In this document: piece by piece, positions 1 through 10,007 of the stretch
How the letters are laid out: each line of letters opens with the position of its first letter
Position numbering within the stretch: the stretch's first letter is position 1
Assembly: GCA_021399445.1 (NCBI GenBank)
Contig: JAJTUQ010000005.1
Location: 5,394,001-5,458,000, forward strand
Origin: Xylogone sp. PMI_703
Lineage: Eukaryota; Ascomycota; Leotiomycetes
DNA length: 64,000 nucleotides
Reading direction: 5' to 3'
The notes under the pieces: model-generated
Database searches by the model: none
What the model was told of the DNA's origin: nothing
Seen by the model: only the letters and a program-made list of their open reading frames with translations
Translations under genes and position numbers: made by a program

Positions 1-63
1 TAACTTAACTATTATCTTTGTTGATGAAATATTTAGAAAGGAAACCAAATTAAATCTGAGAAT

Positions 64-714
64 ATGGGAAATGAAATCCATCCCACGGGCAGACTCGAAA
101 AACTAGAGTACTCTCGGCTCGATTCTGAAGATCGAGATGAAGAGAATACTCAAGACACCAAGTTATCCTCCGGCCCAGTGATGAGGCAAAGAGTCGCTAT
201 TGCGATATCTTGCGTGGTGATCGCGTTGATATTCGGGGGCTTTTTTGGTGTGCTCATTCGCAACACAGGCTCGAAGCCTCGCCCGGAGATCCTCACTTGT
301 GGCACCACCAGCGATGAAGCTCGTGCTCGCGGATGTATCATGGAGCCTATGGTGTATGGTTGGATGCCGAAGGAATGCTACTACGGTGATCTCACTAGCG
401 AGTATCATCCCTTCGAAGATCGAGCGTGGTATACATCGGACAAGTATGATGAGTTGGTGACACCAGAAGAGCTTTGGGCTGGAGCAAGGGAGAATGTTTA
501 TACACACCATTACCATACTCAGCACTGTTTTTTCCTAATTAGAAAACTCTCCAGGGCAGTAGACCGGAGGGAGCCTTACTTAGATCACAAGAGCCTGGAG
601 GTCCCTCACTTGGATCACTGTGCAAGAGCTATCTCAGAGCGATTTGAGTCAACAAATAGTTCTAATCGTGTTATACTGGGGTTCTATAGGTGTCTACCGT
701 TACAGTGGGAGTAG
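64..714 (+). CDS. UstYa-like (DUF3328-related) single-pass membrane protein
   Basis: This is a 216-residue intronless reading frame with an acidic N-terminal cytosolic tail, one hydrophobic segment at about residues 43-66, and a Cys-containing C-terminal part that should be lumenal. Two HxxHC motifs are visible, H151-x-x-H154-C155 and H182-x-x-H185-C186. This is the hallmark of the UstYa/DUF3328 family, whose characterised members act as oxidases or cyclases in fungal RiPP and other secondary pathways. The segment around residues 79-106 (Cys-Gly, EARARGC, W-x-P-x-x-C) fits a widespread fungal uncharacterised subgroup. No precursor peptide or other biosynthetic gene lies next to it inside the window, so a role in a pathway is not shown. 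The ATG at 64 is the first in frame. The family assignment rests on motifs only. Confidence 0.6.
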   Translation: MGNEIHPTGRLEKLEYSRLDSEDRDEENTQDTKLSSGPVMRQRVAIAISCVVIALIFGGFFGVLIRNTGSKPRPEILTCGTTSDEARARGCIMEPMVYGWMPKECYYGDLTSEYHPFEDRAWYTSDKYDELVTPEELWAGARENVYTHHYHTQHCFFLIRKLSRAVDRREPYLDHKSLEVPHLDHCARAISERFESTNSSNRVILGFYRCLPLQWE

Positions 715-1314
715 TATGCTTTTGGTCAGAATGGAACCGCAACTGGGCGATATTGAGAGGATCAAAAATTATTCCTAGTATGAATTATTATAATCCGTTC
801 CCTTTATAAGTGTGACTTGATTAGCATCTTAATTATCTTCTGTAGCCGTGCTCCATCTCTATTAAACCACTTTCTGCAGTTAACCTAGAATTAAAAATTT
901 GACATGAGCCATTCTTTTCAATACATTCTATTCTTGTTTTATTACTCTAGAACGTATGAAACATGCCCACGTAAGCCAGTCCACTTTATCAACAAAGATC
1001 TTTGAAGCTTTGGTTCTAGTTTTAAAATACGATGACTCGGGTCTGTCCAGATTATTAAATTGATAGAAGTTATTAGCCGTTCGATTGCCGTCACCATAGC
1101 TGAGGGCGTGAGGAAGGAGAAAGAGGGTGTGGAATGGGAAGTTGCGCTTGGTCTGTGCACTTTGCCGCCAGATGCCCAATCGACTTGGAACTTATAACAC
1201 TTTCTTCTGTTTAATAAGGCTGTATCAAAGGCACTGATTGATATAAGGCTGCTCCGCCCGTCGCTTTCGGTAATTATCATTTATAACATTAAGTGAAGTT
1301 AATCTAAGTAAGCC
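715..1314. other. intergenic, no gene seen
   Basis: AT-rich spacer between the UstYa-like gene and the HET gene. Two overlapping minus-strand reading frames of 83 and 112 codons (928-1280) show no recognisable motif and no family resemblance. I treat them as chance. Confidence 0.5.
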
Positions 1315-2828
1315 ATGCGCCTGCTTCATACAGCTACGCTCAAGCTTGAGGAGTTCAGTGCCAACAGGATTCCGCCCTACGCCATTATCTCACATACGTG
1401 GGAGGAAACGGAAGTCACTTTCCAGGACATGCGATGGGATTTGACTGAGAAAATGACGGGATACGAAAAGATCAAAAACGCTTGCTTGACCGCCGTAGCT
1501 TGTGGGTTCGAATATGTCTGGCTAGACACCTGTTGCATTGATAAGACAAGCAGCGCAGAGCTCTCTGAGGCAATCGATTTAATGTTCCATTGGTATCGGG
1601 AAGCTGAAGCGTGCTTCGCTTATTTAGCTGACTTACCGTCCTCGCCGTCCCATGAGAGTGTCACGGATAATAGCGATGACGCTCTTAGTGCTCGGATAAA
1701 GTCCGATTTCTCAAAGTGCAGATGGTTTACTAGAGGGTGGACTCTTCAGGAGCTTATCGCTGCCCCAATAGTAATATTCCTTGATGAGAAATGGGAAATG
1801 GTCGGGACGAAGTCAAGTCTAAAACAGACCATATCCGATATCACAGGTATACCTGTTGGCATCCTCTTAGGAGATGATCTTCAAGGTGCCAGTATTGCAC
1901 AGAAAATGTCATGGGTATCGAGGAGGGAGACAACAAGGTTTGAAGATATTGCTTACTGTTTGATGGGATTATTTGATATTCATATGCCATTACTCTATGG
2001 CGAAGGGGAAAGAGCTTTCATCCGCCTTCAAGAGGAAATCATGAAGGTTTCCGATGATTACAGCCTCTTCGCCTGTAGATCTCCATCAGGCCCAAAGTTG
2101 ACTGATGAGAATTATAATGGACTTCTAGCAACGTCCCCGGCTGTTTTCATTCACTCTCACAATATTGTCCGATTCAAAATATTCAATACTTTCAGGGCTT
2201 TGAACGGCCTCTGATTGTGAGCAATAAAGGTATTCATCTAACAGTACCATTTGTGAATCTAGGTGATCAAAACCTGGGTCTCGCTATCCTTAATTGCACA
2301 GAGAAAGGCGAAAATGAAGATGATAATTGTATGGCAATTTGGGTGAAAGGCACCACCTTTACAAGAGAGTATTTTGAAAGGGATAAGTTTGACGAACTTG
2401 TGTTGTTGAGTCAAAAGGATATTAGCAGGCAGCTAATAAGTATATGCGTCAAACGAATACATCCAACACGGAAGAGGAAGTTGGAGTTCAACAAGGAGAA
2501 TAGTGAGAAAGAGATCATGAAAGCGATGGAAGCGCGAAAATCAATCAACATAATCAACAAGAAAACTGACGAGGAGGAGGGGGAAGGGGAAAAAAAGAAA
2601 AAAGTAGCAGGAACGCGCCCAGAAATGAATGAAGGGAATGTGAAACTGCTAAAGATGAAGTTGTATGAGATGAGGAAGAAGTTGTTACTATCCCACCCGA
2701 GTATAGCGAGAAAGAAGAGGAGTACGAAGGTAGTACGTTTTCATCTGTATTCCCCCTTGTTTCATCAACCCTTGCTGATCGAGCTGCTACAGCTTCACCA
2801 TATATGTCAAGATCTCAATATGTATTGA
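1315..2828 (+). pseudogene. HET-domain (heterokaryon incompatibility) gene, frameshifted
   Basis: Residues 20-170 of the first reading frame (1315-2214) form a clear HET domain: YAIISHTW near the N-terminus, then VWLDTCCID, the W-T-LQELIA block and the later LYGEGERAF box. The frame closes at 2214. The protein continues in another frame from about 2190, where the text FERPLIVSNKGIHL is the usual continuation of this subfamily. No intron fits the change of frame: the AG at 2195 lacks a suitable partner, and the sequence just upstream is conserved coding sequence. A single-base loss within the short T run at about 2189-2192 explains it best. The second frame ends in a Lys/Glu-rich low-complexity tail at about residues 95-150. 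HET proteins trigger cell death on non-self recognition. This copy is probably inactive, or a sequencing indel has broken the model. Confidence 0.75.
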
Positions 2829-3055
2829 AGCTAACATTCACAACCTAATAACAGGCACGCCTTAAGAATCGGTCGGTTAGAGGTAAATGAAGAACGTATG
2901 AAAGGTATAAAATGGTTAATGATGATGAATCTGGTAATCATGGGATGTATCGGGAAAATATATTTATTATCGTTTGATGAGAGGATAACTAAGAACGACT
3001 AAATGCTCTGTGGCAGCATGACCAAAAATATACATAAATACAGTGACATCTGAAA

Positions 3056-5121
3056 TTAAAGAAGGGATGGCATAATGAGCCCATCTTTCTTCGCAGTGTC
3101 TTTCCAGTCTTCTTTTATCATATCTGCACACTTTTCTGCAATAGCATAGGCGACAGCTTGGGGATGCCCATTATTCAACTTTGGCATGATACTGCAGTCT
3201 GCCACACGCAATCCCTTCACTCCATATACTCTTAAGCGAGCGTCCACTACTGCACCTGGATCTGAGCGTGGGCCCATCTTACAAGTGGAGGATGGATGAA
3301 AACAGGTAGTAGCGTTCTTTCTGACAAAGTCCTCCCATTGGGAAAGCTCGGTAAAGAGGTGATGCCCATCCTCAGGTGGCCAGGAGCCAATGATGAGATC
3401 TTTTGTTCCCTTTCCTTGCTGGATTACTTCGGCCCCAAACTTGCAGGCTTCTGCAAGAACAAGAACATCCAGGGGATCCTGGAGGTAATTATGTTGAATA
3501 ATCGGTTTATCCAAAGGATCGTTACTTCGAAGCTTAATGTAACCACGCGATTTTGCGGAAAAGTTTTCAACGATGAGCCCAAATGCACTGCGACCAGTAG
3601 GCGGTGGGTTATTATAATGCTTTGGTGCAGCGTATCTCTCAGTAGTGAAGTACTCCACTTGTGCTTGTGTCGGAGTCAGTCCAAGGGGATCCCGACCATT
3701 TTCTGTTCGCGCCTCCCTCCATATTTCGTGCTTTTTCAATCTTTCATCGAGTCGTGTGAATGCAAAAGCACCTGCTATTATTAGCCGTAAGAGCTTAGGA
3801 AGGTAAGCATAAAATTAGAACTCTGTTCATACCAAAGTGAGATCTACATAGTGTGCCAGCTTGTTTTGTCCGCCACTCTTCTCGTGATCTCTCGAACACT
3901 CCGTCTCCATGGAGTAGGTGATCCGTGGTAAGACCCTGGGGGACTTCGTAGAACATAAATACGGTCTAGGTAGCAAATATGAGAGGTGTAGAGAAGAGTG
4001 TAGACCCATGCCTCTTACCAAGTGATCTTCTAGATTTCTCCCTACTCCAGGTAGGTCCGCTACTGGTTGTATTCCAACCTCGTAGAGCTCTTCCTTTGGT
4101 CCAATACCAGAAAGAAGTAGTACCTAGATAATTACAATGAGTGTACAGGAATATTGTGAATATTTGAACGGGATTACCTGTGGGCTTCCATAACTTCCCA
4201 TGCTCAAAACCACTTCTCGCCGGCATTTTATCACTCTAGGCTCCTTTGTACCGTTTTTGATAACCTCTACTCCCTTAACTTGGCTGTTCTTATCTAGGAT
4301 TACCCTTGTCACCTGGTGATTGAATGCTACTGAAAGGTTGTTATGTCTAACAATCCTGAGATCTCCAAATGAACTTCTGATATATTCGCCTCCGTTCATT
4401 CTCATACCTTTCCATACCGACCTAGTGCAGTGGCCACAGCCATGAGCTCGCGTTCCCCTTGCAAACATATCATCATCAAATGGAAACCCCTTTTCCATGA
4501 ATGATTCGTATACACGATTCGATATTGGAGCGTATGGATGAATGGAGGTATGAATCGGGCCACTCTTTCCATGACAAGAGTGGTCTTCCTTGAATCCATC
4601 CTCAGTATGAAAAGTCTCGCTCTTGTTGAAATAATGCCACATCTTGTCAGCACCCCATCCTAGGTTCCCCCGAGCCTCCCACTATAAAAGTGTTGGGATC
4701 AGCCAGTATTTCAGTGATAACGTCAAATCAGGGCTCTTGTTTTGGGACAAACTGACATCATCATAATCCTGTCGAGAACCTCTCACCATCAATGTACCAT
4801 TTACAGCAGAGCTACCTCCAAGAAATTTTCCTCGCGATAACTTTATTACGCGATTTCCGGCAGCAGCATTTGGCTCTGAGACGAGGTTCCAGTCATGCTC
4901 TGTATCGAAATTTTGAGACCACCCGCCTACCATATGCGTGTTCTCCAAGTCAATGTTATCAGGACCTGCTTCAATTAACAGAACCGTAACTGATGAATCT
5001 TCAGCTAGACGAGCAGCAACTGCTGGCCCAGTAGTTCCAGCGCTGTAAAAATTAGAGTCTGCAGTGAAACTGCCATTCGGAGGAGATCCTACCCACAAAC
5101 AATATAGTCAAATGTATCCAT
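3056..5121 (-). CDS. GMC-family FAD oxidoreductase (choline dehydrogenase/aryl-alcohol oxidase-like)
   Basis: Six exons (5121-5093, 5042-4757, 4681-4178, 4123-4019, 3965-3833, 3774-3056) join to 591 codons. Exon 1 is only 29 nt; I placed it because it supplies the ATG and the start of the FAD-binding Rossmann motif GAGTTG (residues 10-15). Further family marks are VLLIEAG, the GGSSAVNG box, LLSGIGP, and the C-terminal HPSSTCKMG and [15 protein letters not shown] boxes carrying the catalytic histidines H512 and H556. There is no signal peptide, so an intracellular enzyme is likely. The gene is divergent from the sugar transporter at 5626, with 504 bp between the starts, which suggests shared control. 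GMC members oxidise alcohols, sugars or choline; the substrate here cannot be read from sequence. Confidence 0.88.
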
Positions 5122-5625
5122 TTGTAACCTTGGGCGAGCTTCCTACCAATTTCTTTCTCAATAAAAATTATTATTGACTGACAAGACAGCAAATTTGGAG
5201 GTTTCTGAATGGATGACGCCTTGATAACGGGCAGTGGACTAGACCAGGTTCATAACCTCCGACTTCTCCGTTCGGGTGGAGATCTTCTGTTGGAGAACTG
5301 GAGCTCCCTTTTGCGACCAATGCCACGGAAATAAGACATAAATATCGGGGCCGCCTTGGCCTGCATTATTGAGAACGCACTAATACTCGGAGATAGAGTG
5401 CAAATGCGGGGAAAGATAAATGGAGAAGGGGCTGGGGTTACTTTAACTTGAAGCGTGGATACATACGTATGCGGTGATCAATAGCCTCCTTTTGTTGGTT
5501 CTCCACTCGTTACCCCATGCCTGCGTTCTCAGTCCCGAGATCCGGAAATAGTTCAGTTAAAGAGGTCTCTCAAGACATAAGTAGGAGCTCCTAACTTCAA
5601 ATTATTCACTCCCACTGTTGCCATT
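5122..5625. promoter_or_regulatory. divergent promoter with paired CreA-type sites
   Basis: This is the 504-bp spacer between the GMC oxidoreductase start (minus) and the sugar transporter start (plus). It carries GCGGGG at 5406-5411 and CTGGGG at 5432-5437. Both match the SYGGRG consensus of the carbon catabolite repressor CreA, and they lie 20 bp apart. Closely paired sites are the arrangement known to be functional for CreA. A CCG-TT-CGG everted triplet lies at 5268-5275. Binding is inferred, not shown. Confidence 0.4.
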
Positions 5626-7673
5626 ATGTTTCCTCGGAGATTTGCCCTGCATCGTGCAAACATGGGTCGAGGAAGGAATCGGTATGCGACTGCAGTCGCC
5701 CTCTTTGCAGCCCTAGGATCTGTTACCGTGAGTTTAGGTCATAATTAGGATTAATAGCATGGCGAACTGATATTATATTTACAGTACGGATATGGGGCAT
5801 CTATTATTGCGCAAACTATTGGGCAGCCGCAATTTTATGCCACTTTCGACCTTGCACAGGAAGGCCCAGGGCTATCACATACGAACACAATAACTGGCGA
5901 GTAGCAATCCGATTAACCGGAATGTCTCTCTAACTGTAGTGCAGGTCTTATGAATGGCCTCTTCTCCTCGGGTGGCGCTCTCGGAGCCCTTTCAACAGCA
6001 TACACGGCAGAGGCATTTGGTCGACTTCGGACCATCCAAATCGCCTGCGTCGTCTGCATTATTGGAGCAGCGTTGATGACGGGAGCCGCCAATATCGCAA
6101 TGTTTCTTGCCAGTAGATTTATTATGGGTTGGGGAATAGGACAGATAGTCTGCGCTGGTGATTCCATACCACTCTATCTAAAAGGATATTGCACCCATTA
6201 CTTACCGGGATGTCCAGTACCCCTATACCAGGCCGAATTATCAACTCCAAAGCATCGTGGCTTGCATGTAGGCTTCCACGGAATTGCCCTAGCTTCCGGC
6301 TACACTCTTACCGGGTTTGTTGGGTTTGGGTGCTATTATGCCTCAACCACGTCCTTCCAGTGGAGATTTCCCTTTGCCGTCCAATTGATCCCGGTAATCA
6401 TCCTGCTGGCAGGTAGCTGGGCATTGCCCGAAAGCCCTCGATGGCGTAAGCCACCACCATCGTATGCCAAGAGCAAGCCATAATCACTAACCGTAACTTT
6501 AGTTCTCAGCAAAGGCAAGAGGTATCCAGCATGGCGAAACCTACAACGACTGCACCACGATCCCCAAGATGAAGAAGACACCTTTGCGCGCAAAGAGTTT
6601 TACCAGATGACTCAACAATATGCTCTGGAACTTCAACGTCGGTCGCAGATGAACATTGTTCACTGGTGGGACTTTTTCAAGAGGGCTAGTTTCCGCAAGA
6701 GACTTGTAGTTGGAATGGGAGCTCAAATGATCAATGTCTGCACCGGCAACCTTGTTGTCAATAGTATGTTTGCCGGCGCCTAGGGTGTTAGAGAGAACAT
6801 TACATTAATTATTATCACAGATTACCAAGTGCAGTTATATCAGCAGCTGGGGGTAAAAGGGGGCATTCCTATTCTTCTCATCGCCTGCTGGAATATTGTC
6901 GGTATATGCGGAAATACCACATCCGCCTTTTTGCTTATGGACAGATTCGGCCGCAAAGGGTTTTACATGGTTGGGATTGCTGGCACAGCTATATCGCTCT
7001 GCTTTGAGGCGGCTCTTACCAAGTATTACGTTCAAACTAATTCATCAAACAGAGTTGGACTTGGCTTTGGGGTGTTCTTTATCTTCTTCTACGTGGCATT
7101 TTACGCTTCCTGCATGGATAATCAGCAGTATGTCATGGTCACGGAAACCTTCGCCATGGAATCTAGAAGCTTGGGAGTAGCGCTGTCACTGTTCGCACAG
7201 TTCGCGGGAACCGCTCTTTTTGTCGGTGTCGCCCCTACCAGTAAGTTAATCCGATTGAGAAAAGGCCATGCTGCAGATAATCTGACTTGCAATTAGGTTT
7301 CGCATCAATTGGTTGGAAATTCTATCTAGTATTCATTTGCATAGATATGTTTTCCTTAATTCTTGTATGGAAAGTGTTTCCAGAGGAAAGTGGCTTTATC
7401 CTAGTCCTAGCTCAGAATATGATTCTAACTGTGTGTATTTTATAGACCAAGAATCTTTCACTCGAGGAAATCGATGAACTATATGGTGACCCGGTTGCTG
7501 TTCATCTGGAGGCTTCTCCAAGGTACGAAGGCGAAGAATTGGAGAAACACATTAGAACCATGAGGCTACCTACTAAGGATGATGATGGCTCGCACCTGAG
7601 TTCCGTAAATGATAGTTCTCAGAACGCCACATCAGCAACGAGTGTCAAGGAAGAGCCGGCGAAAACAGAGTAA
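5626..7673 (+). CDS. MFS sugar transporter (SP family), unusual last splice donor
   Basis: Eight exons (5626-5727, 5785-5900, 5940-6157, 6218-6445, 6503-6763, 6831-7240, 7297-7386, 7446-7673) give 550 residues. Sugar-porter marks are MNGLFSSGG after TM1, the GRLR loop, PLYQAEL, LPESPRW at the end of TM6, DRFGRKGF between TM8 and TM9, and SLEEIDELY near the C-terminus. The third intron (6158-6217) is 60 nt with no stop, so its retention would add 20 residues in frame. The last intron (7387-7445) starts with GAAAGT instead of GTAAGT, while its TTCTAACT branch site and TATAG acceptor look normal. If it is not spliced, the protein ends 17 codons later at a TAG and loses the usual C-terminal tail. 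The gene is divergent from the GMC oxidoreductase. Confidence 0.85.
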
Positions 7674-8165
7674 AATTTAGACTGTAGACTAAATAGAGAG
7701 GAAAACTTCAGAAGGACTGTACCCGTGATCAGTTGGATAGAAAACGATGACCTAAGTTTGTACGCTATACTACATTATTCTTCTCTACCATGTGGAATAT
7801 TTAATGGAATGGAAGATGACATTTGCCAAGATACGGAAATTGGCCGATTACTGCATTCCTTTGTCTCGTTGCGTCAATCAGGCTGTGTGCATCGAGCAAC
7901 CACGATGTTGACCAACACAACCAGCCCATACGCCAATCGGCATACTCTTCACTTATCTATTAACCGGTGTATCAAGTTCTGTGCATACCAACTGTTTAGC
8001 AACCAACGAGTTAGATAACAGTGCAGAGTCTGATAGGAATGGTGAGGTAAATAAATGTTACTTCAGGGAGTATGCAAGAATGGTAAATAATATTTAAAAG
8101 TACAGCAGCTCCAGAGCACGATTTATCAATTAAGTTCCATCATCTCCATCGTGTGTGTAATAAAT
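7674..8165. other. intergenic, no gene seen
   Basis: Spacer after the sugar transporter. A 97-codon plus-strand frame (7725-8018) starts at a GTG, has no motif and no intron structure, and is taken as chance. The last 100 bp should hold the promoter of the small secreted protein. Confidence 0.5.
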
Positions 8166-8588
8166 ATGCGCTTCTCCCTTTCTTCCAAAATTATAGTTTT
8201 ATCGTTCCTGCGATTCTCGCAGTTGGCAGTCGCTGACTCCTTCTACCGTGGGGTTGGTAGTACAGGAGACCAAGTTTCCGTCGCTGTCAAGAACATCAAG
8301 CCCCCTTCAATCTGCCCAACTAGTACTATCCGCTGTATTGGGAAGGAAATAGAAATTTCTGATAACGACGAACCTCTAAGCATGAGCAATATCGATGCCC
8401 CGTGTGTGTCTACCGCGGAAGCAGGAGAGACTCAAATCCTCCTCAGCGATGGTAAATATTACGGCTTAGGTGTCAGATGCGCGATCCCGACTGCCGAAGA
8501 GATACAGGAAGAGTTAGCTGAGGTAGAGAAACAAGCTTTAACTGAAGAGCGAATCGTGGAATTGCAACAAAACGGCCTTCTTAGATAG
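8166..8588 (+). CDS. small secreted protein, effector-like, function unknown
   Basis: This is a 140-residue intronless frame. Residues 1-24 form a signal peptide: MRFSLSSK is followed by a hydrophobic stretch, with likely cleavage after LAVADS at about residue 24-25. I chose the ATG at 8166 because the longer frame begins at a GTG. The mature part has four cysteines (50, 57, 80, 105), enough for two disulfides, and ends in a charged, probably helical segment rich in Glu (about 109-135). No catalytic motif is seen. Size, secretion and cysteine pairs are typical of fungal candidate effectors or small cell-wall proteins. I do not recognise the family. Confidence 0.6.
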   Translation: MRFSLSSKIIVLSFLRFSQLAVADSFYRGVGSTGDQVSVAVKNIKPPSICPTSTIRCIGKEIEISDNDEPLSMSNIDAPCVSTAEAGETQILLSDGKYYGLGVRCAIPTAEEIQEELAEVEKQALTEERIVELQQNGLLR

Positions 8589-9881
8589 CTTTCGGAGAAG
8601 TTCATCCAGCGTTATGATATCACTACTGGAAATCCCGGGTAGTTACTTAACAATCACGTGGCAAATAATATGAAATATTTAGCCTTTTATTATATGCTTC
8701 TTTGACGCAAAGAGAACATTTAAAGTATTTTTTGCTGGTGGTTGCAGCCCATGCGTCAGAGCAAAAGGAGAACTCCAGTTGCCTGGCTGCTTATACCCCC
8801 TTATATCTATGTTCTGACACCATGGTTCCCAGTAAGGGCTTGTAGAGAGGCCTCTGTAGCGAGCAAGCCAATACAGTTATTTAACAGCTAAAAATTACGA
8901 ATGATTGGGACATTTGGATTAACCTAGCATAGCATGATAATAAAGCCAAGTCGATCGATTTTGGCGGGAGTGTCAGGTCCATCTCAGCCTGAAGATGGGG
9001 CAGCTAGCATAGGGGAGAAGCAATCGCCTACTGCTGCATTCCTCACCAGAACCATACTGCGCTCGAGCTCAGGCGGGTTGGCGTCACTATTCAGGGACAG
9101 TTGGCCCTGTGTTGTCGACAAAGTGAATCAACCAAGTACACTCCGTCAATATGCATGAGTCTCAGCCAGCTCGCAGGGCTGGCAGAGGATGACGCGAAGA
9201 ACATTTTATTTATAGCCACGTATATAAACCGATTGTGGAACTTACTGGAATTTCATACGTCCATGCTTGTTGGTGTCGATAATTCCGAGGGTTCAATAAT
9301 GCGACTGTGGACGAAAACGGAGCTCAATAGGTTGGTGGCCGAGGATTGCTCCCTCTCCAAGGGTTATGCAACATCCAGTTAAGCTCTCCAACTGAGCAAA
9401 AGTGGAGTCGATAGTCGCTTTTGAGGTTGGATCTCCACACTATCCCTGGAATGTTCTGTGTCATTGCAGCCATCCCTGAAGCTGAATATAGTAACGGAAG
9501 CTGGAGCCGTCGGATATTAATGTCCGAAAGTAGGGTTGACTGAAACCTGCTCAAAAAGGACTGGAACTGCAATTCGAGATTGGTCAATTGCTAGCAAATT
9601 GCGAGGGGTAACTGAACATGAATGTGAGCTGGAAGGAAGGCTTTGAGTGTTGGTGAGGACCCTGACTGAACTTTGCCAACTTGCCATAGTGTCTCAGCAT
9701 GTATTTTAATAAATTTTGACTTTGAATGTCAGTGCTGAGGTAGCGTGTCAAGATTTTGGAATCCATTATCCCTCTAAATTCCAGCTGGGATTAGTTAAGC
9801 TTCCTTTGCGCAGCGCAATATATTTTGCACTATCGGCCCATCATCTCCACTCTTTGCGGCGCTACGAAGGTATACACGGGG
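8589..9881. other. intergenic, weak ORFs and a tRNA-like arm
   Basis: About 1.3 kb without a supported gene. Several short frames on both strands lack motifs. On the minus strand, 9338-9410 carries a perfect D-arm-like stem (GCTC-AGTTGGA-GAGC) and a T-arm-like hairpin (GAGG-GAGCAAT-CCTC), but the acceptor ends do not pair. It is at most a tRNA relic. The right end is the upstream region of the C2H2 regulator. Confidence 0.4.
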
Positions 9882-10007
9882 ATGAGACTCTGGCAATCCT
9901 CAACTTCCTCCAATAATCTACTCCTTCCGAATAGCACGGATCATGTCCGTTCACAACGCTCAGGCCAAACGGAAGCAGACCCGTATCCACCAATCTCACC
10001 AAGCTTG

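Noticed and set aside
2120..2200. Intron that would join the two HET frames
   Set aside because: The text on both sides is conserved coding sequence, and no donor gives the right phase, so an indel is the simpler reading.
3296..3784. 162-codon plus-strand reading frame
   Set aside because: It is antisense to the last exon of the GMC oxidoreductase, with no motif of its own.
7725..8018. 97-codon reading frame as a gene
   Set aside because: It starts at GTG, has no motif, signal peptide or splice structure, and lies in AT-rich spacer.
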